Part shown: piece by piece, positions 11,679 through 22,489 of the stretch
Numbering within the stretch: position 1 is the stretch's first letter
Layout of the letters: each line of letters opens with the position of its first letter
Assembly (NCBI GenBank): GCA_033002965.1
Contig: JAURVB010003522.1
Location: 186,001-250,000, forward strand
Length of the DNA stretch: 64,000 nucleotides
Origin: Piper betle
Lineage: Eukaryota > Streptophyta > Magnoliopsida > Piperales > Piperaceae
Reading direction: 5' to 3'
The notes under the pieces: model-generated
Seen by the model: the letters and a program-made list of their open reading frames with translations, nothing else
Databases searched by the model: none
Told to the model about the DNA's origin: nothing
Program-made: the position numbers and the translations under genes

Positions 11679-12375
11679 TAGGGTTGCTAATTGAGCGAGC
11701 CAGCTCGTGAGCATTTAGCGTTCGGCTCGGCTTGACTCGACTCGAAACTCGACATTTAAATGCTCGACTCGAACTCGACTCGAACTCGAATCTTACGAGC
11801 CGAGCTTGAGCAAGGTCGTGTTCGACTCGACTCGACTCGGTTATAACTCGAAATCGACTCGAACTCGACTCGTAGCTCGATTCGAACTCGACTCGATAAA
11901 ATAATATAATAATATAGTCTTTATATTATATTATATTATATTATATTCTATTATATTATATTATATTATATTATATTATATTATATTATATTATATTATA
12001 TTATATATATTTATATATATATATGTAATATAATAATAAATAAGCAAGATAGTTGAGATGGTAAGTATTCATCTTGATGACCACAAGGTTGTGGGTTCAA
12101 ACCACATTGGCCTCATTTTTCACTTTTTAAGTGAAGTACTTTTGACTTTTAATCGAGCTGGTTTCGAGCTGGCGAACGAGCTCATAAAAATTAAGCAGTT
12201 TAAGTATATTCGAGCTCGAGTCGAGCTCGAACACATAAAAAATATTCGAGCCGAACTCGAGCATGTATGTCCAAAACTCGTTCGATCTCGAGTCGAGTTC
12301 GAACGAGTTTCGAACTATTCGAGCCGAGCTCGAACACATGTCGAGCTCGGCTCGCTCGCTCAATTAACACCCCTA
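11679..12375. mobile_element. hAT-type MITE with perfect 8-bp TSD
   Basis: Ends are TAGGGTTGCTAATTGAGCGAG at the left and the complement of TAGGGGTGTTAATTGAGCGAG at the right. A perfect target duplication GCCATACT lies at 11671-11678 and 12376-12383. The arms are dense in GACTCGA/TCGAGCT motifs, and the middle is a (TTATA)n block. No protein is encoded, so it would depend on transposase from elsewhere. It is nested in the larger hAT element. Confidence 0.93.
11921..12006. repeat. (TTATA)n pentanucleotide microsatellite
   Basis: About 16 copies of a TTATA unit with one interruption (TTCTA near 11947), inside the MITE. Confidence 0.9.
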
Positions 12376-12989
12376 GCCATACTAGATGGATACTTCATTT
12401 GGTGCTCACTTACGTGCCCATTTGTTAAATCAATTCATGCCCATTTTGTTAAATCATCAACCAGAAATAAAATCTGATCCCTCAATACATTTTTCCCATC
12501 GTATCATAATATTAAGATGAATACATCATGATGGATAATAAAATCAAAGACTGCCAAAATATCATTGAATTTAGTTCCAAGCCAGACATGTTCAGTAACC
12601 ACAGCCATTCTAGATGGACACTTAGTTTGGTGCTCACTTATGTGTACATATGAATGTCAAACAAATTATATATGAACATGTACATATATAAGCTTCAAAA
12701 AACAAGCATCAATGAAATGAAAAATCACTATAGGGAGTAAAATTTTCACGCTGGGTGGACCATACTAAAATTTTGATTGATATATTAATCATTTGATCCA
12801 AGGAAATTGGTCGACCTGACCATATCAAAATTTACACTGGGTGGACCATATCAAACTATGATGATACCATATGAAAATTTACAGCAAAAATTATACCTTA
12901 TCAAAAAGAAATGAGCACCAAACAGACGGCAGACAATTTTCAAGCATGAGGCAACAATGAAAATTTTCAGAAAAAAATTGCAACTTTAT

Positions 12990-13305
12990 AGAGACCGGAG
13001 GGATGGGGCGGGAGACCAACAGAGGGATGGCAAAGGCAAGGGGTGGTGGCGGAGGGAGGGATGGAGGCAAGGGGCGGCACACGGGGTCAGTGGGAAGAGG
13101 CAGCGGTAGACGGCTGGAGAGAAGGGGCGGCGGCAAACGGGAGGAGGGAGGGCAAATGCACGGCATGGCGGTGGAGGGAGGGTCGGAGGCAACGGAGGCA
13201 CATGGGTTGGCGGCAGCGGCGGCGAAGGGAGGGGCGAGATCAGTGGTGGTACACAGGCGGCGGGAAGGATCGGCGGTGGCAGATGGGCGGAGGGAGGATA
13301 AGTAA
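12990..13305. other. G-rich block at the 5' end of the hAT element
   Basis: A strongly G-rich top strand is seen here between AT-rich flanks. Open frames exist on both strands only because GC content suppresses stops. Being just inside the transposon end upstream of the transposase, it may be its leader or promoter region. No domain is recognised. Confidence 0.45.
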
Positions 13306-14321
13306 TTTATTTTAGGTTTTAAACTTTTGATTATACTTTTACCCATGTGTAAATAATTTATTCAATATCATACTTAGGGCATTTTTGTTATTTACCCATA
13401 AAACTAATTCTTCCCAATTTACCCCGATTCCGAATCAGTCGGAATCGGGGTGAATCGGCTGATTCATTGACTGTTTTATTAAATACCCGATTTGACACCC
13501 GTTTTGGATCAGATTGCTTCCGATCCGAGTTAAATTGGCCGATTTCGAGTAGAATCGGCCAATTTCTTTATCTAAGCTCATTAGTCATATTATGGTCAAT
13601 AGGGAACACACGTCCTGTAAAACCCTAGGTTTAGGTTAAGGTTTTCCCTACTTGTAATTTTGCCTAGTTGGGGCTAGTCTCGAGTCAGTTTATATGAGTT
13701 TGACCGGACCAATTTTCAGACCATAAGTATGTGGCCCAGACGGCCATTGAACATGTTATGGAGGCTAAGTATGCCTGACATGCAGGTGATAGCTTCAATT
13801 ATAATACAACAGAGTATGAGTTATCAGTCTATACGTGAGGTATATAGATTTTTTTTATGTGTTAGCCATGGTTTGAGGCTTAGATCTAGGCCTTTGCAGT
13901 GTTTAGTATCCATTTGAGAATTTCAGGGCATCTCATTTATGTGCATCTTAGCAATTTCTGACAACTAGATGGCCCCTATGGGACCAGTTTGATTGAGTCG
14001 CAAATTTTCACCCGATTGAGTTTAGGGTTTCAAGGCACATTTAACCTTCTTCCCTCGATTCTTGCTTACAGAGTCCCTTTTAGGACTTAAGTCAGTTTTG
14101 ACTTTAGATGTAAACAATCCATGCCTTTAATCCATATATGTATTGTATATACCCATAGGTGGGCCCCACTAGGTCCACAAGTTGTTAGATGTTCAGATTA
14201 TGGCACATGGCAATATCAAAGTCGTCCACATCAGCCGTAGCTTCACCCAATTATTTTTCATAGATTTCCTACAATTTTAGATGGTTTCCACCCCTAGTAT
14301 TGACGCCACTTCAGTTCACTG

Positions 14322-14951
14322 GTGACGAGTCTCCCGCCCTCCCCACCCACCCGACCGACACCCCTTGACAACCTCGTGACAAGCTTTCGATCCATACCAA
14401 GCTCCTGCACTAGCTCCATTGCAATAGCCGCGAAAGTGTACCTCTGGTTTCCACTGCTGCCACCACCTTTCGAGTTGTTTTCTAGTGTAGGGGAGCCACC
14501 TCCAGCTGATCCAACCAACCAGATAGGTTCATCTCATCGAGATTTTCATTTTAAGACAACCCATGACCACCGTCGTGGCCGCGATCACGATGGTGCCACT
14601 GCCAAATTCGGTGGCAATTTGCCTTCTGTTTGGCCATTTTCTAGCCAGCCGGCGGCCAAACTCCGCCGATCACCACCACCACCATTTTCCTTGCTGCCTG
14701 AGATGTTGATCCTGACTGGCGGTGTCCCCTATCTCGCTGCTGTCAGCATTTTTTGGCGATGGGCATCGCCTGCCCTGTCACACCAATTTGCAAATGTTCA
14801 TGTTCGCCTGCCTACGTTCGCGTCAGCAGGCCCGAGTCCTGCTCACCTATTTGCGGCCGCCTACTTGCCCATGTCTATGTCTATGCCCAGTATTCCAGAC
14901 CAGCTTGCCGACCTAGCTCACCAGTTGATCAAACCAGACAGAGTTAACTAA
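14322..14951 (+). other. 209-codon open frame inside the solo LTR
   Basis: An uninterrupted frame lies on the LTR sense strand in the same relative place as the GC-rich segments of the related LTRs. The peptide is rich in Pro, Ser and Ala and matches no domain I recognise. It might be a captured exon or a composition effect; coding is not shown. Confidence 0.35.
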
Positions 14952-15175
14952 ATTGACCTAGTTTGGTTTAGTGAGTTAACCCGGTTCAGCTCAATTTCAA
15001 CTCGTTTTTGGTCATCTTTCGATCATTTTCGGTAATTTGAGAACATGTACATTAGTTTAGATGGATATTCACATTATTCGCATATTTTGATATTATGAGT
15101 GTTTTTATTTATTTTTATTTATTTATTTATTTTTATTTATATGTTTGACGTATATGATGAATGCTTATGTGATTG

Positions 15176-15177
<2 letters not shown>

Positions 15178-15219
<42 letters not shown>
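15178..15219. repeat. (TAT)n microsatellite
   Basis: A run of about 14 TAT trinucleotides inside the solo LTR. Confidence 0.95.
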
Positions 15220-15221
<2 letters not shown>

Positions 15222-16816
15222 TTACTTATTAATATTAATCTTATTCATGTTTACTAAAATTTATTTAATTATTGAGAACGTGTATGTTATTGTTTATTTG
15301 TATTTAATTACGTATTTCGTATTGGATAACTATGATATTATTATTCATGATTAATTAAAATTAGCTAATTAATTATAGAATGATTATGTATTTATTTATT
15401 TAATTGTTTATATGTTTACTAAGATGAGTATAAGTAATATTTACTCATGTTTAGCTGTGTATTTAAATAGCATAATTGTATTGTTATTTTATGATTAGAG
15501 TATTATTATTTATCATGTCTTTATTATTTATCTACTTATTTATAAGTGTATTTATTTATTTAATTATTTCTTATTTATTAGTTATTTCTTTTATTATGTA
15601 TCAATTTATGTGCTAGATGTTTAGTTGTACGCTTATTTAACACTGTCTTCATTATTAGGATGTATTTATGATTCTACGAGCATGTATCTTATAGCGATGT
15701 CAATATTTTACTTAGTGGTGATGTAGGTTTATTAAGGTTGAGCTCGTCGTAGATGAGATGTCACGCTTGAAGCTTGGACCACAAGCCCATTAGGACTTTT
15801 CTCATCTTTTGTCACTATAGTCTATTGCTGATTTGATTTCTAAATTGAAGGACGTGTTAAGTGGTCATTTTATCAGGACCTATTTAACACTGGCCATTTA
15901 GACATATTTTACTTCCGTGATTAATAACCCTTAAGGATGAGATCCCTTAAGCCTGATTTTGAAAACAAGATTCACCGCAAGTTGCTTGCATGCCTATTAT
16001 AGAAATCCCTTCCCAAGCCTATATATGACTTTATCGGTGTTTTCTAATGAGATGTGAGACAAGGGAAAACCGACAACCATGCTAACAAGGGTGCACATGC
16101 CAGTCAAAGTAGGCTCTAGACTGGTAAGCGGGTTGTTCCATTCTCAGGGTATCTTGACAACTCTACCTTTGAGTTCCTCATACCGGGATAAGTGTGGAGG
16201 ATTATAGATACTGCAATGCAGCTCATGTCTATACTTGTGGATTCAAAGCTACTAAAGGCGCATGCATGAGAGTACTCGGCCTATGTGCTTAGGGCCAGGA
16301 GTGATACGGACGATGTAGAGGGTTGAAGGAAAAAGGAAAAGAAATTGTTGTTCTCGCGCAAAGGATAGTTTTAAAAGTTGTCGAGGCTGACGGCTTGTAA
16401 TTAACGCCCTTACGAGAGATTCTATGAAGAAGTATATAAATGATTTCATTTAACAGGATAGTCAGCTTTCTTGTCCCAGTTTGACTATTAGTTATTTCTA
16501 GACTAGTAACACTCATTACTAATGTTTTTCCTATTATATATATATAGGTCTTGTGATCCTAAGTTGGCTTTGGTGAGAGGACAAATAAACACTACACCCA
16601 CTTGAGCTCAACGCAATTACTTTCTTTCATACTTCTATTTATATTTGATGAGTTTTCACAAATATTTAGCAATGACTTCCATTCTCTTGATGTCAAGGTA
16701 GGTTATTTCGATCTATATTATTGATTGAGCCTTATAGACTAGTAGCTTTGACATGACTCAACTTGATCATGACATTTTTTATGCGGTCTTAAGTGAACAA
16801 AAATTGGGGTGTTACA

Positions 16817-16979
16817 TGTCCCAAAGAATCACTATCTCTCCTCGAGTCAACAGAAAACCATAGTGAGGTTTGAAACCTGCCTCATCCAAGGTCTTACACC
16901 TACTATATCATCAATATGTAATCATATATTGTGCTCGAAGGAAAGACTCCTAAAAAGTTCTAAATGGTTAAACTTATAG
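16817..16979. other. Remnant of an older non-autonomous LTR element
   Basis: The text CAAAGAATCACTATCTCTCC onward matches 51223-51310 of the complete element in the same orientation. It is the continuation of the fragments at about 8220-8306 and 13585-13615. It ends abruptly where the next LTR begins. Confidence 0.65.
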
Positions 16980-17529
16980 ACTACTCTAGTATTAGAGTAT
17001 TTGGATGAGCTCACCGCCTAGGAGCGTGGACACGATTGGAGCTTCTACAAGATCTATTTAGAGCTCGCTTTTGGTTTGACTTCTATACTCTGTCGTGTTT
17101 TATTTTAATAGGTAAGTGGACGTGTCGAGTGATGGATTTATTGTATCCCACTCCACGCGGGCCATTTAGCCGTATGAAATTTCCGGATTAGTAACCTTCG
17201 AGGATGAGGACCCTCTAATTTGTTTTCAAAAACTCAGATGCAGATCACGATGCCATTGGGCCTATTATATTACAATCCCTACCCAAGCCTATGTAAAAAT
17301 AGTTATTCGAGTTTCGGTGAGATGTAAGATAAGGGAAAACCCACGACCGCATCTTGAGATAGGGTGTGTTAGTCAAAGTACGCTCTAGATTTGGTGAGTG
17401 TCTATTCCATTCCTGAGGGATCCTGATAACTCTGCCTTTGAGTTCCTCAATCCCAGAGAAGTGTAGATGTTTACGGGTGCTGCTATGTAGCACATATCTA
17501 GACTTTTGGTTTCAAAGGATACTGAAGGT

Positions 17530-18108
17530 ACATGCCTAAGAGTTCTCTTCCTTTGTACTCTCGGCTAGTAGTAGCATGGAGGATGTAGAGGGTTGAAAGA
17601 AGAGAGATTGATTTTTTCGGGCAATGGATAGTTTTAAAGTTGCCAAAGAATGAAATAAGAAAGAAAAGGGATGCTATCACGCAAGGTGGATGGCTCCTAA
17701 TTAGTGCCCTTATGAGAGATTTTATGAGGACATGCCTGAGAGTACTCATTCTTTGTACTCTCAACTAGTAGTGATACGGAGGATGTAAAAAGCTGAAAGA
17801 AGAGAGATTGATTTTCCCGGACAAGTGATAGTTTTAAAGTTACCAAAGAATGAAATGAGAAAGAAAGGGGACAAGGGCACTCCTAATTAGTGCCCCTATG
17901 AGAGATTCTATGCGGGCATGCCTGAGAGTACTTGTTCTTTGTACTCTCAGCTAGTAGTGAAACAGAGAATTTAGAGGGCTAAAAGAAGAGAGATTGATTT
18001 TCCCACGCAAGGGATAGTTTTAAAGTTGCTAAAGAATGAAATGAGAAAGGAAGGGGATACTATAACGTGAGGTGGATAGCTCCTAATTAGTCTCCTTATG
18101 AGAGTTTC
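17530..18108 (+). repeat. Three tandem copies of a 186-200 bp LTR unit
   Basis: Units start at 17530, 17730 and 17916, each opening with (A/G)CATGCCT(A/G)AGAGT and including AAGAGAGATTGATTTT and GATAGTTTTAAAGTT. The matching 3' LTR section (about 28570-28770) has a single unit, so the expansion happened after insertion or during LTR exchange. Confidence 0.88.
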
Positions 18109-18520
18109 TATGAGGAAGAATAAAAATGTTTTCATTTAACAAGAGAATCAGCTCTCCTGTGCCAATTTATTAGTAGTTGTTTCTAGACCTATAACCCTTG
18201 TTACTGACATTTTTCGATTATCTATGAAGGTGAGAACCTTGAGGATTAAACATTGTTAAGACTGTGGAGGAACAACAATGAAAATATGCACACATGTACC
18301 TGTCAAATGTAATTGATGGTGTTGAATGTGTAATTGTTTTGAATGATGCAAACTTGAATGTTATTTTTGTGAATGGATAAAAATGTTTTGCATGTGATGG
18401 AAAAACTGTGAAAAGAAATGAACAAGTTCAGCAATGGAGTCTTGACTCTACTCAAAAGATGAAGAAAATGATTATAATTGAAATGTTGAGAGAAATGTTA
18501 TTTTTTTTGCTACATTTTTT

Positions 18521-18523
<3 letters not shown>

Positions 18524-18556
<33 letters not shown>
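18524..18556. repeat. (TA)n microsatellite
   Basis: TA dinucleotide run inside the 5' LTR; the 3' LTR has a shorter run near 29180. Confidence 0.9.
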
Positions 18557-18557
<1 letters not shown>

Positions 18558-18867
18558 GCTTGCTTTTGACAGGGTGGTCCCTATTGCACTTTTAAGGGAA
18601 TATCAATCCGTTTTGTTTTAAAATTAGTATTTTTTTTAAACTTTTCACTTGTTTGGTTTGTTTTACATTTAACTACATATCATAACATGCATTTAAAACA
18701 ACATTAGAACCTAAGAATCTCATCTATGCATTATATGCTTACATCACCGTCTTGAGACATCAAGGTTAGGGTTGGCTAAACTGAATCAAGTAGATTACTG
18801 AATAGTTCAGTTGCTGGTAGCATTTTTGGGTTGGTCACGGGTGAACCGAAATGGGGTGTTAGACTCT

Positions 18868-18879
18868 TGTTGTCAAAGC
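18868..18879 (+). other. Degenerate primer-binding site (initiator Met tRNA)
   Basis: TGTTGTCAAAGC matches the plant initiator-methionine tRNA primer-binding sequence TGGTATCAGAGC at 9 of 12 positions. It lies 4 bases after the 5' LTR end, as expected for a Ty3/gypsy element. Confidence 0.7.
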
Positions 18880-19705
18880 TAACCCTTGGTTGAATAAGAT
18901 GGTAGATTCATTATAGGTACATATGTGTAAAAGTTGCTCCAAGTTGTGTCGACAGATATCCTTATGTCTTAATATTTTTGGTTTGCAGATTTTCTTACCA
19001 ATCAATGGTGTGACAGGGTGATCAGGTTAGAGTGGGGATTACTAGCAAGATGGTGAAATAGACTTTTAGGATGTAGATCAGGGCCCGTTCTCCTCCATTT
19101 CCCAAACTAGACAACCCTAGCCATGGTCACAGTGACACAAACATCTAGTCGACTGAAGCCTACCATGCCACTAGAACGAACGAGTGTGCCAGTTTTAGTT
19201 AGGCTGACGTAGTGAGAGTCGTCACCATGACAGTCGTTGTGACAGTCACCGCAGTAGAAGTAATCGAGAAGAAAGAGATGCAATGATTGCCAGATTGGCT
19301 AAAGTTCAGATACATATGCAGCAAAACCAAGAAGACTTTAGGAGAGAGCTCAGACAGATAGCCCTTTCGGTAGCTAGAGCTGAGAAGAGACCAACAGTGG
19401 ATGTAGAGGCACGAGAAGAGACAGCAATTCCCATGGGCTCTTTGCCGCCGCCTCCTCCTACACCGCTGCAATTGAGGACTACTCAACAACAGCTCCTCTA
19501 TTTGCCCTATTTCATGCAAGAATGGAACCAGATGTTAGTGGACCCATAGTAGCAGGTAGCGGGCAAATTGCAGGTGAAAGTGGAACTGAAGAATGTGACA
19601 GTGTGACATTAGGTACAAGACCACTAGGAGAAGGATCTAACAAATTAGTGGATGCAAGGAATTTGGAACTGTGGTAGTATGAAAAGTATGTGAAGAATGG
19701 TGGAT

Positions 19706-20867
19706 TGTAACGACCCAGCCCAAAGTGCAACGTAATGGGCTAAGTCATTTCTTTAAAAGGGGTACCCCGGAAGTTAAAGATCTATAGTCCATTCCCACTT
19801 ATAAACAGGATCTTCTCCCAGTAGGTATTAGATGTGGGACTAAGTTAAGGGATTTCACAATCCACCCACCTTAGGGAATTTTGTCCCCGAAATGCCTATT
19901 CTTGGCCCGTTGCTAGCCCCAGCCCATGACCTTTCTGACCCGTGACCGGCAGCCTAGCCAACGTTCATAATCCAGCCCACCATCTAACACGGAACCAGGT
20001 CGACTCTGATACCTATTTGTAACGACCCAGCCCAAAGTGCAACGTAATGGGCTAAGTCATTTCTTTAAAATGGGTACCCCGGAAGTTAAAGATCTCTAGT
20101 CCATTCCCACTTATAAACAGGATCTTTTACCAGTAGGTATTAGATGTGGGACTAAGTTGAGGGATCTCACAATCCACCCACCTTAGGAAATTTTGTCCCC
20201 AAAATGCATATTCTTAGCCCGTTGCTAGCCCCAACACACGTCCTTTCTGGCCCGTGACTGGCAGCCTAGCCAACGTTTCTAGTCTTGGCCCGTTGCTATC
20301 CCCAGCCTGTGACCTTTTTTTGGCCCGTGACTGGCAGCCTAGCCAACGTCCCTAGTCCATCCCACCATTTAACACGAAACCAGGTCGGCTCTGATACCAT
20401 TTGTAACGACCCAGCCCAAAGTGCAATGTAATGGGCTAAGTCATTTCTTTAAAATGGGTACCCCGGAAGTTAAAGATCTCTAGTCCATTCCCACTTATAA
20501 ACAGGATCTTCTCCCAGTAGGTATTAGATGTGGGACTAAGTTGAGGGATCTCACAATCCACCCACCTTAGGGAATTTTGTCCCCGAAATGCCTATTCTTG
20601 GCCCATTGCTAGCCCCAGCCCACGACCTTTCTGGCCCGTGACCGGCAGCCTAGCCAACGTTCATAATCCAGCCCACCATCTAACACAAAACCAGGTCGAC
20701 TCTGATACCATTTGTAACGACCCAGCCCAAAGTGCAACGTAATGGGCCTAAGTCATTTCTTTAAAATGGGTACCCCGAAAGTTAAAGATCTCTAGTCCAT
20801 TCCCACTTATAAACATGATCTTTTCCCAGTAGGTATTAGATGTGGGACTAAGTTGAGGGATCTCACA
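19706..20867 (-). mobile_element. Tandem TRIM array: four LTRs, three internal domains
   Basis: Four near-identical LTRs of 154-155 bp lie at 19706-19859, 20018-20171, 20402-20555 and 20713-20867, separated by internal domains of 158, 230 and 157 bp. On the minus strand each LTR runs TGTGA(G/A)AT...GTCGTTACA. Each internal domain starts with a primer-binding site (TGGTATCAGAGTCGAC) and ends with a polypurine tract (CCTAAGGTGGGTGGAT). The whole array is flanked once by a perfect target duplication TGGAT (19701-19705 and 20868-20872), so it entered as one unit or grew in place by unequal exchange. It encodes no protein. Confidence 0.95.
20200..20350 (-). repeat. Internal duplication in the middle TRIM domain
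   Basis: A unit of about 72 bp containing CCCGTTGCTA(G/T)CCCCA and GACTGGCAGCCTAGCCAACGT occurs twice here. It occurs only once in the two outer internal domains, which explains why this domain is 230 bp instead of about 158. Confidence 0.85.
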
Positions 20868-21935
20868 TGGATGACCATTCATTAGGAAGTTGGATGTAGA
20901 AGAGGCATTCCTGTGGATATCATCAACCATAGAGTGTTTGGTAGTATGACATACCCAATGGAGCACCAGATATGCATCATTACAAGGGAATTTGAGGATG
21001 AAAGTAGAATATGGTGGGATTTAGTGTAGAATTCAAGTCAACCTCATAACATTACTTGGGAGGAATTCAGGTTAAAATTTGATGGAAAATACTTTTCGCC
21101 AAATGTCAGGAAGAGGAAAGAGCGGGAATTCCAAACAATGAAAGGACCCATGATAGTGGTGCAGAATACGAGACAAGATTTATAGTTTTGGAAAGATACA
21201 CAATCAAATTGGGTTCCCACTAAAGGAAGAAGGATAGAGTTTTTTATGAAGGCCTCCATTGTGAGATCAAGATGGCCTATTTGGATAGGAAGTTTACTAC
21301 CTTTAATAACATTGTGCTAGCTTCAGGATAGGGAGAGCGAGTTGTAGACTCGACCTCGTTGAGATTTTAACCAGAGGTAGCAACATCTAACACCATATCA
21401 GCAAGAGTAGAGAGCACAACAGAGACATCAAACAGATGCACTCAGCTGCTATGAGGGCATGGATGGCCAAGTTCAGGGAAATAGATCACCTTTCTGTAAG
21501 AATTGCCAACATCATCATGGATGTGAGACTAGAGTAGGCACGAACTCTCATTATAGTTGCGGTCAGCCGAGACATTGCACCGCAGAGTGTAGTGTAGGCC
21601 CTAAGGTATGCTATAGTTATGGTCAGCGAGGGCAAAGAGCCGCAACGTGTTCAACTAGCTAGAACCTGCAGTTAACGCTCCTAGTGCCTCAACAGATAGC
21701 TCCCCAGCAGTAGCGACTACATAGAGGCCAATAGGGCCAAGGTCAAGGCCACAGAGGTGGAGACCAACAGCCATCGAGACAGCAACAGAGAGAACAGAAC
21801 CAGAGAGGGTACATGCCTCCAGGGCAGGCTAGACAATAGAGGGGTAGACAACAAGCACCGCGAGTTCAGAATTAGAGGGAATAGAATCAGCCAGTACCAC
21901 CACCAGCATCTCCTACCCCAACATAGCCACAACCA

Positions 21936-22196
21936 ATGAGGATGCATGTAGCCATAGTGGCAGAGGCACTTGAGGACATGGCAGTCATGACAGATATGCT
22001 TTCAATAGGCTTTGTACTTGCACAAGTTTTATTTGAATATGGCTGCACGCACTCATTTATTTCATACACCCACACAAGTAGAATTGGATGTAAGATAGAA
22101 GAGTTAGGATATTCACTATTAGTGTCCACTCCCGCAAGTAGTGTGGTAGCTACGGGCAAATGTGTGCATAATGTCCCTGCTAAGATTCAACAATGA
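21936..22196 (+). pseudogene. Retroviral-type aspartic protease of the chromovirus
   Basis: The segment VLFEYGCTHSFIS corresponds to the plant gypsy protease active-site region, normally with a D-S-G core. Here that core reads E-Y-G, so the catalytic Asp is lost. The enzyme would normally cut the Gag-Pol polyprotein. It lies between the zinc knuckles and the reverse transcriptase as expected. Confidence 0.8.
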
Positions 22197-22489
22197 TAAC
22201 TTGTAGCTAATTTGATATTGTTCAACCTACAAGAATTTGATGTGATATTTAGAATGAACTGGATGTCTAAACAAGGAGCCATGATAGATTGCCGAAGAAA
22301 GACGGTCACTTTCCACCATGAAAATCACTGCTTTTTCTTCCAAGGTAAGGGTAGAGATAGAGAAAAAGGATAGATATCCTATCAGAATGTAGTGAGACAG
22401 CTAGATCAAGCCAGGGAGCTGATAATGGTAGCGTTAGTTTTGGTTGAGAAGAGTGGTTCAGGGGACAAGCCAAACATTGAGTAGATTCC

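Larger units (their letters stand above)
11517..12660. repeat. Tandem duplication of about 227 bp, first copy split by a MITE
   Basis: The segment starting TAAATCATCAACCAGA near 11518 recurs near 12450. The offset of about 932 bases falls to about 227 once the 697-bp MITE and its 8-bp target duplication are removed. The repeat includes CAAAGACTGCCAAAATATCA and continues past the MITE into TTGGTGCTCACTTA. It lies inside the hAT element upstream of the transposase. Confidence 0.8.
8307..13576 (-). mobile_element. hAT-family DNA transposon, complete ends, inactive
   Basis: The element has near-perfect terminal inverted repeats: CATAGATGAAGAAATCG at the left and CTTAGATAAAGAAATTG at the right when complemented. 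It is flanked by a perfect 8-bp target duplication CTCATTAG at 8299-8306 and 13577-13584, as hAT elements produce. Inside, on the minus strand, lie broken pieces of a hAT transposase. The 5' end near 12990-13305 is GC rich. The element carries an internal 227-bp direct repeat and a nested MITE. Frameshifts and stops in the transposase make it inactive. Confidence 0.93.
13616..16816 (+). mobile_element. Solo LTR, 3.2 kb, Ty3/gypsy type
   Basis: The LTR begins TGTAAAACCC at 13616 and ends GGGTGTTACA at 16816. Flanks are CGTCC (13611-13615) and TGTCC (16817-16821), a 5-bp target duplication with one change. The host sequence on both sides joins into a continuous match to the internal region of the element near 51160-51310, so the insertion site is well defined. 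It is the most diverged long LTR here: the GAGCTC...GAAGCTT...TAGGACT block at about 15735-15800 is only partly conserved. Confidence 0.88.
16980..18863 (+). mobile_element. 5' LTR of the chromovirus, truncated at its start
   Basis: Similarity to the 3' LTR (26724-29429) begins at the GAGCTCACCGCCTAGG block near 17009 (matching about 28061). It runs to GGGTGTTAGA at 18863, equivalent to GGGTGTTACA at 29429. The first 1.3 kb of the LTR is missing, so no target duplication can be read on this side. A roughly 200-bp unit present once in the 3' LTR is present three times here. Confidence 0.82.
19120..21662 (+). pseudogene. gag of the chromovirus, interrupted by the TRIM array
   Basis: The first part (19280-19700) includes a helical stretch with QNQEDFRRELRQIALSVARA. 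The second part (20873-21440) carries MEHQICIITREFEDESRIWW, EEFRLKFDGKYF and REFQTMK, typical of plant gypsy capsid. The 1162-bp TRIM array and a 5-bp target duplication sit between them. At 21490-21655 two CCHC zinc knuckles are recognisable (YSCGQPRHCTAEC and CYSYGQRGQRAATC). The first has Tyr for the first Cys; the second has Tyr for a Cys and Gln for the His. Several stops break the frame. Confidence 0.85.

Noticed and set aside
12891..13346. 151-codon minus-strand frame as a host gene
   Set aside because: It lies inside the hAT element in a G-skewed block with open frames on both strands; no similarity recognised.
19706..20867. Regularly spaced direct repeats resembling a CRISPR array
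   Set aside because: Repeats are 154 bp, the between-repeat segments are related to each other, and each unit carries PBS and PPT signals; it is a TRIM array in a plant genome.
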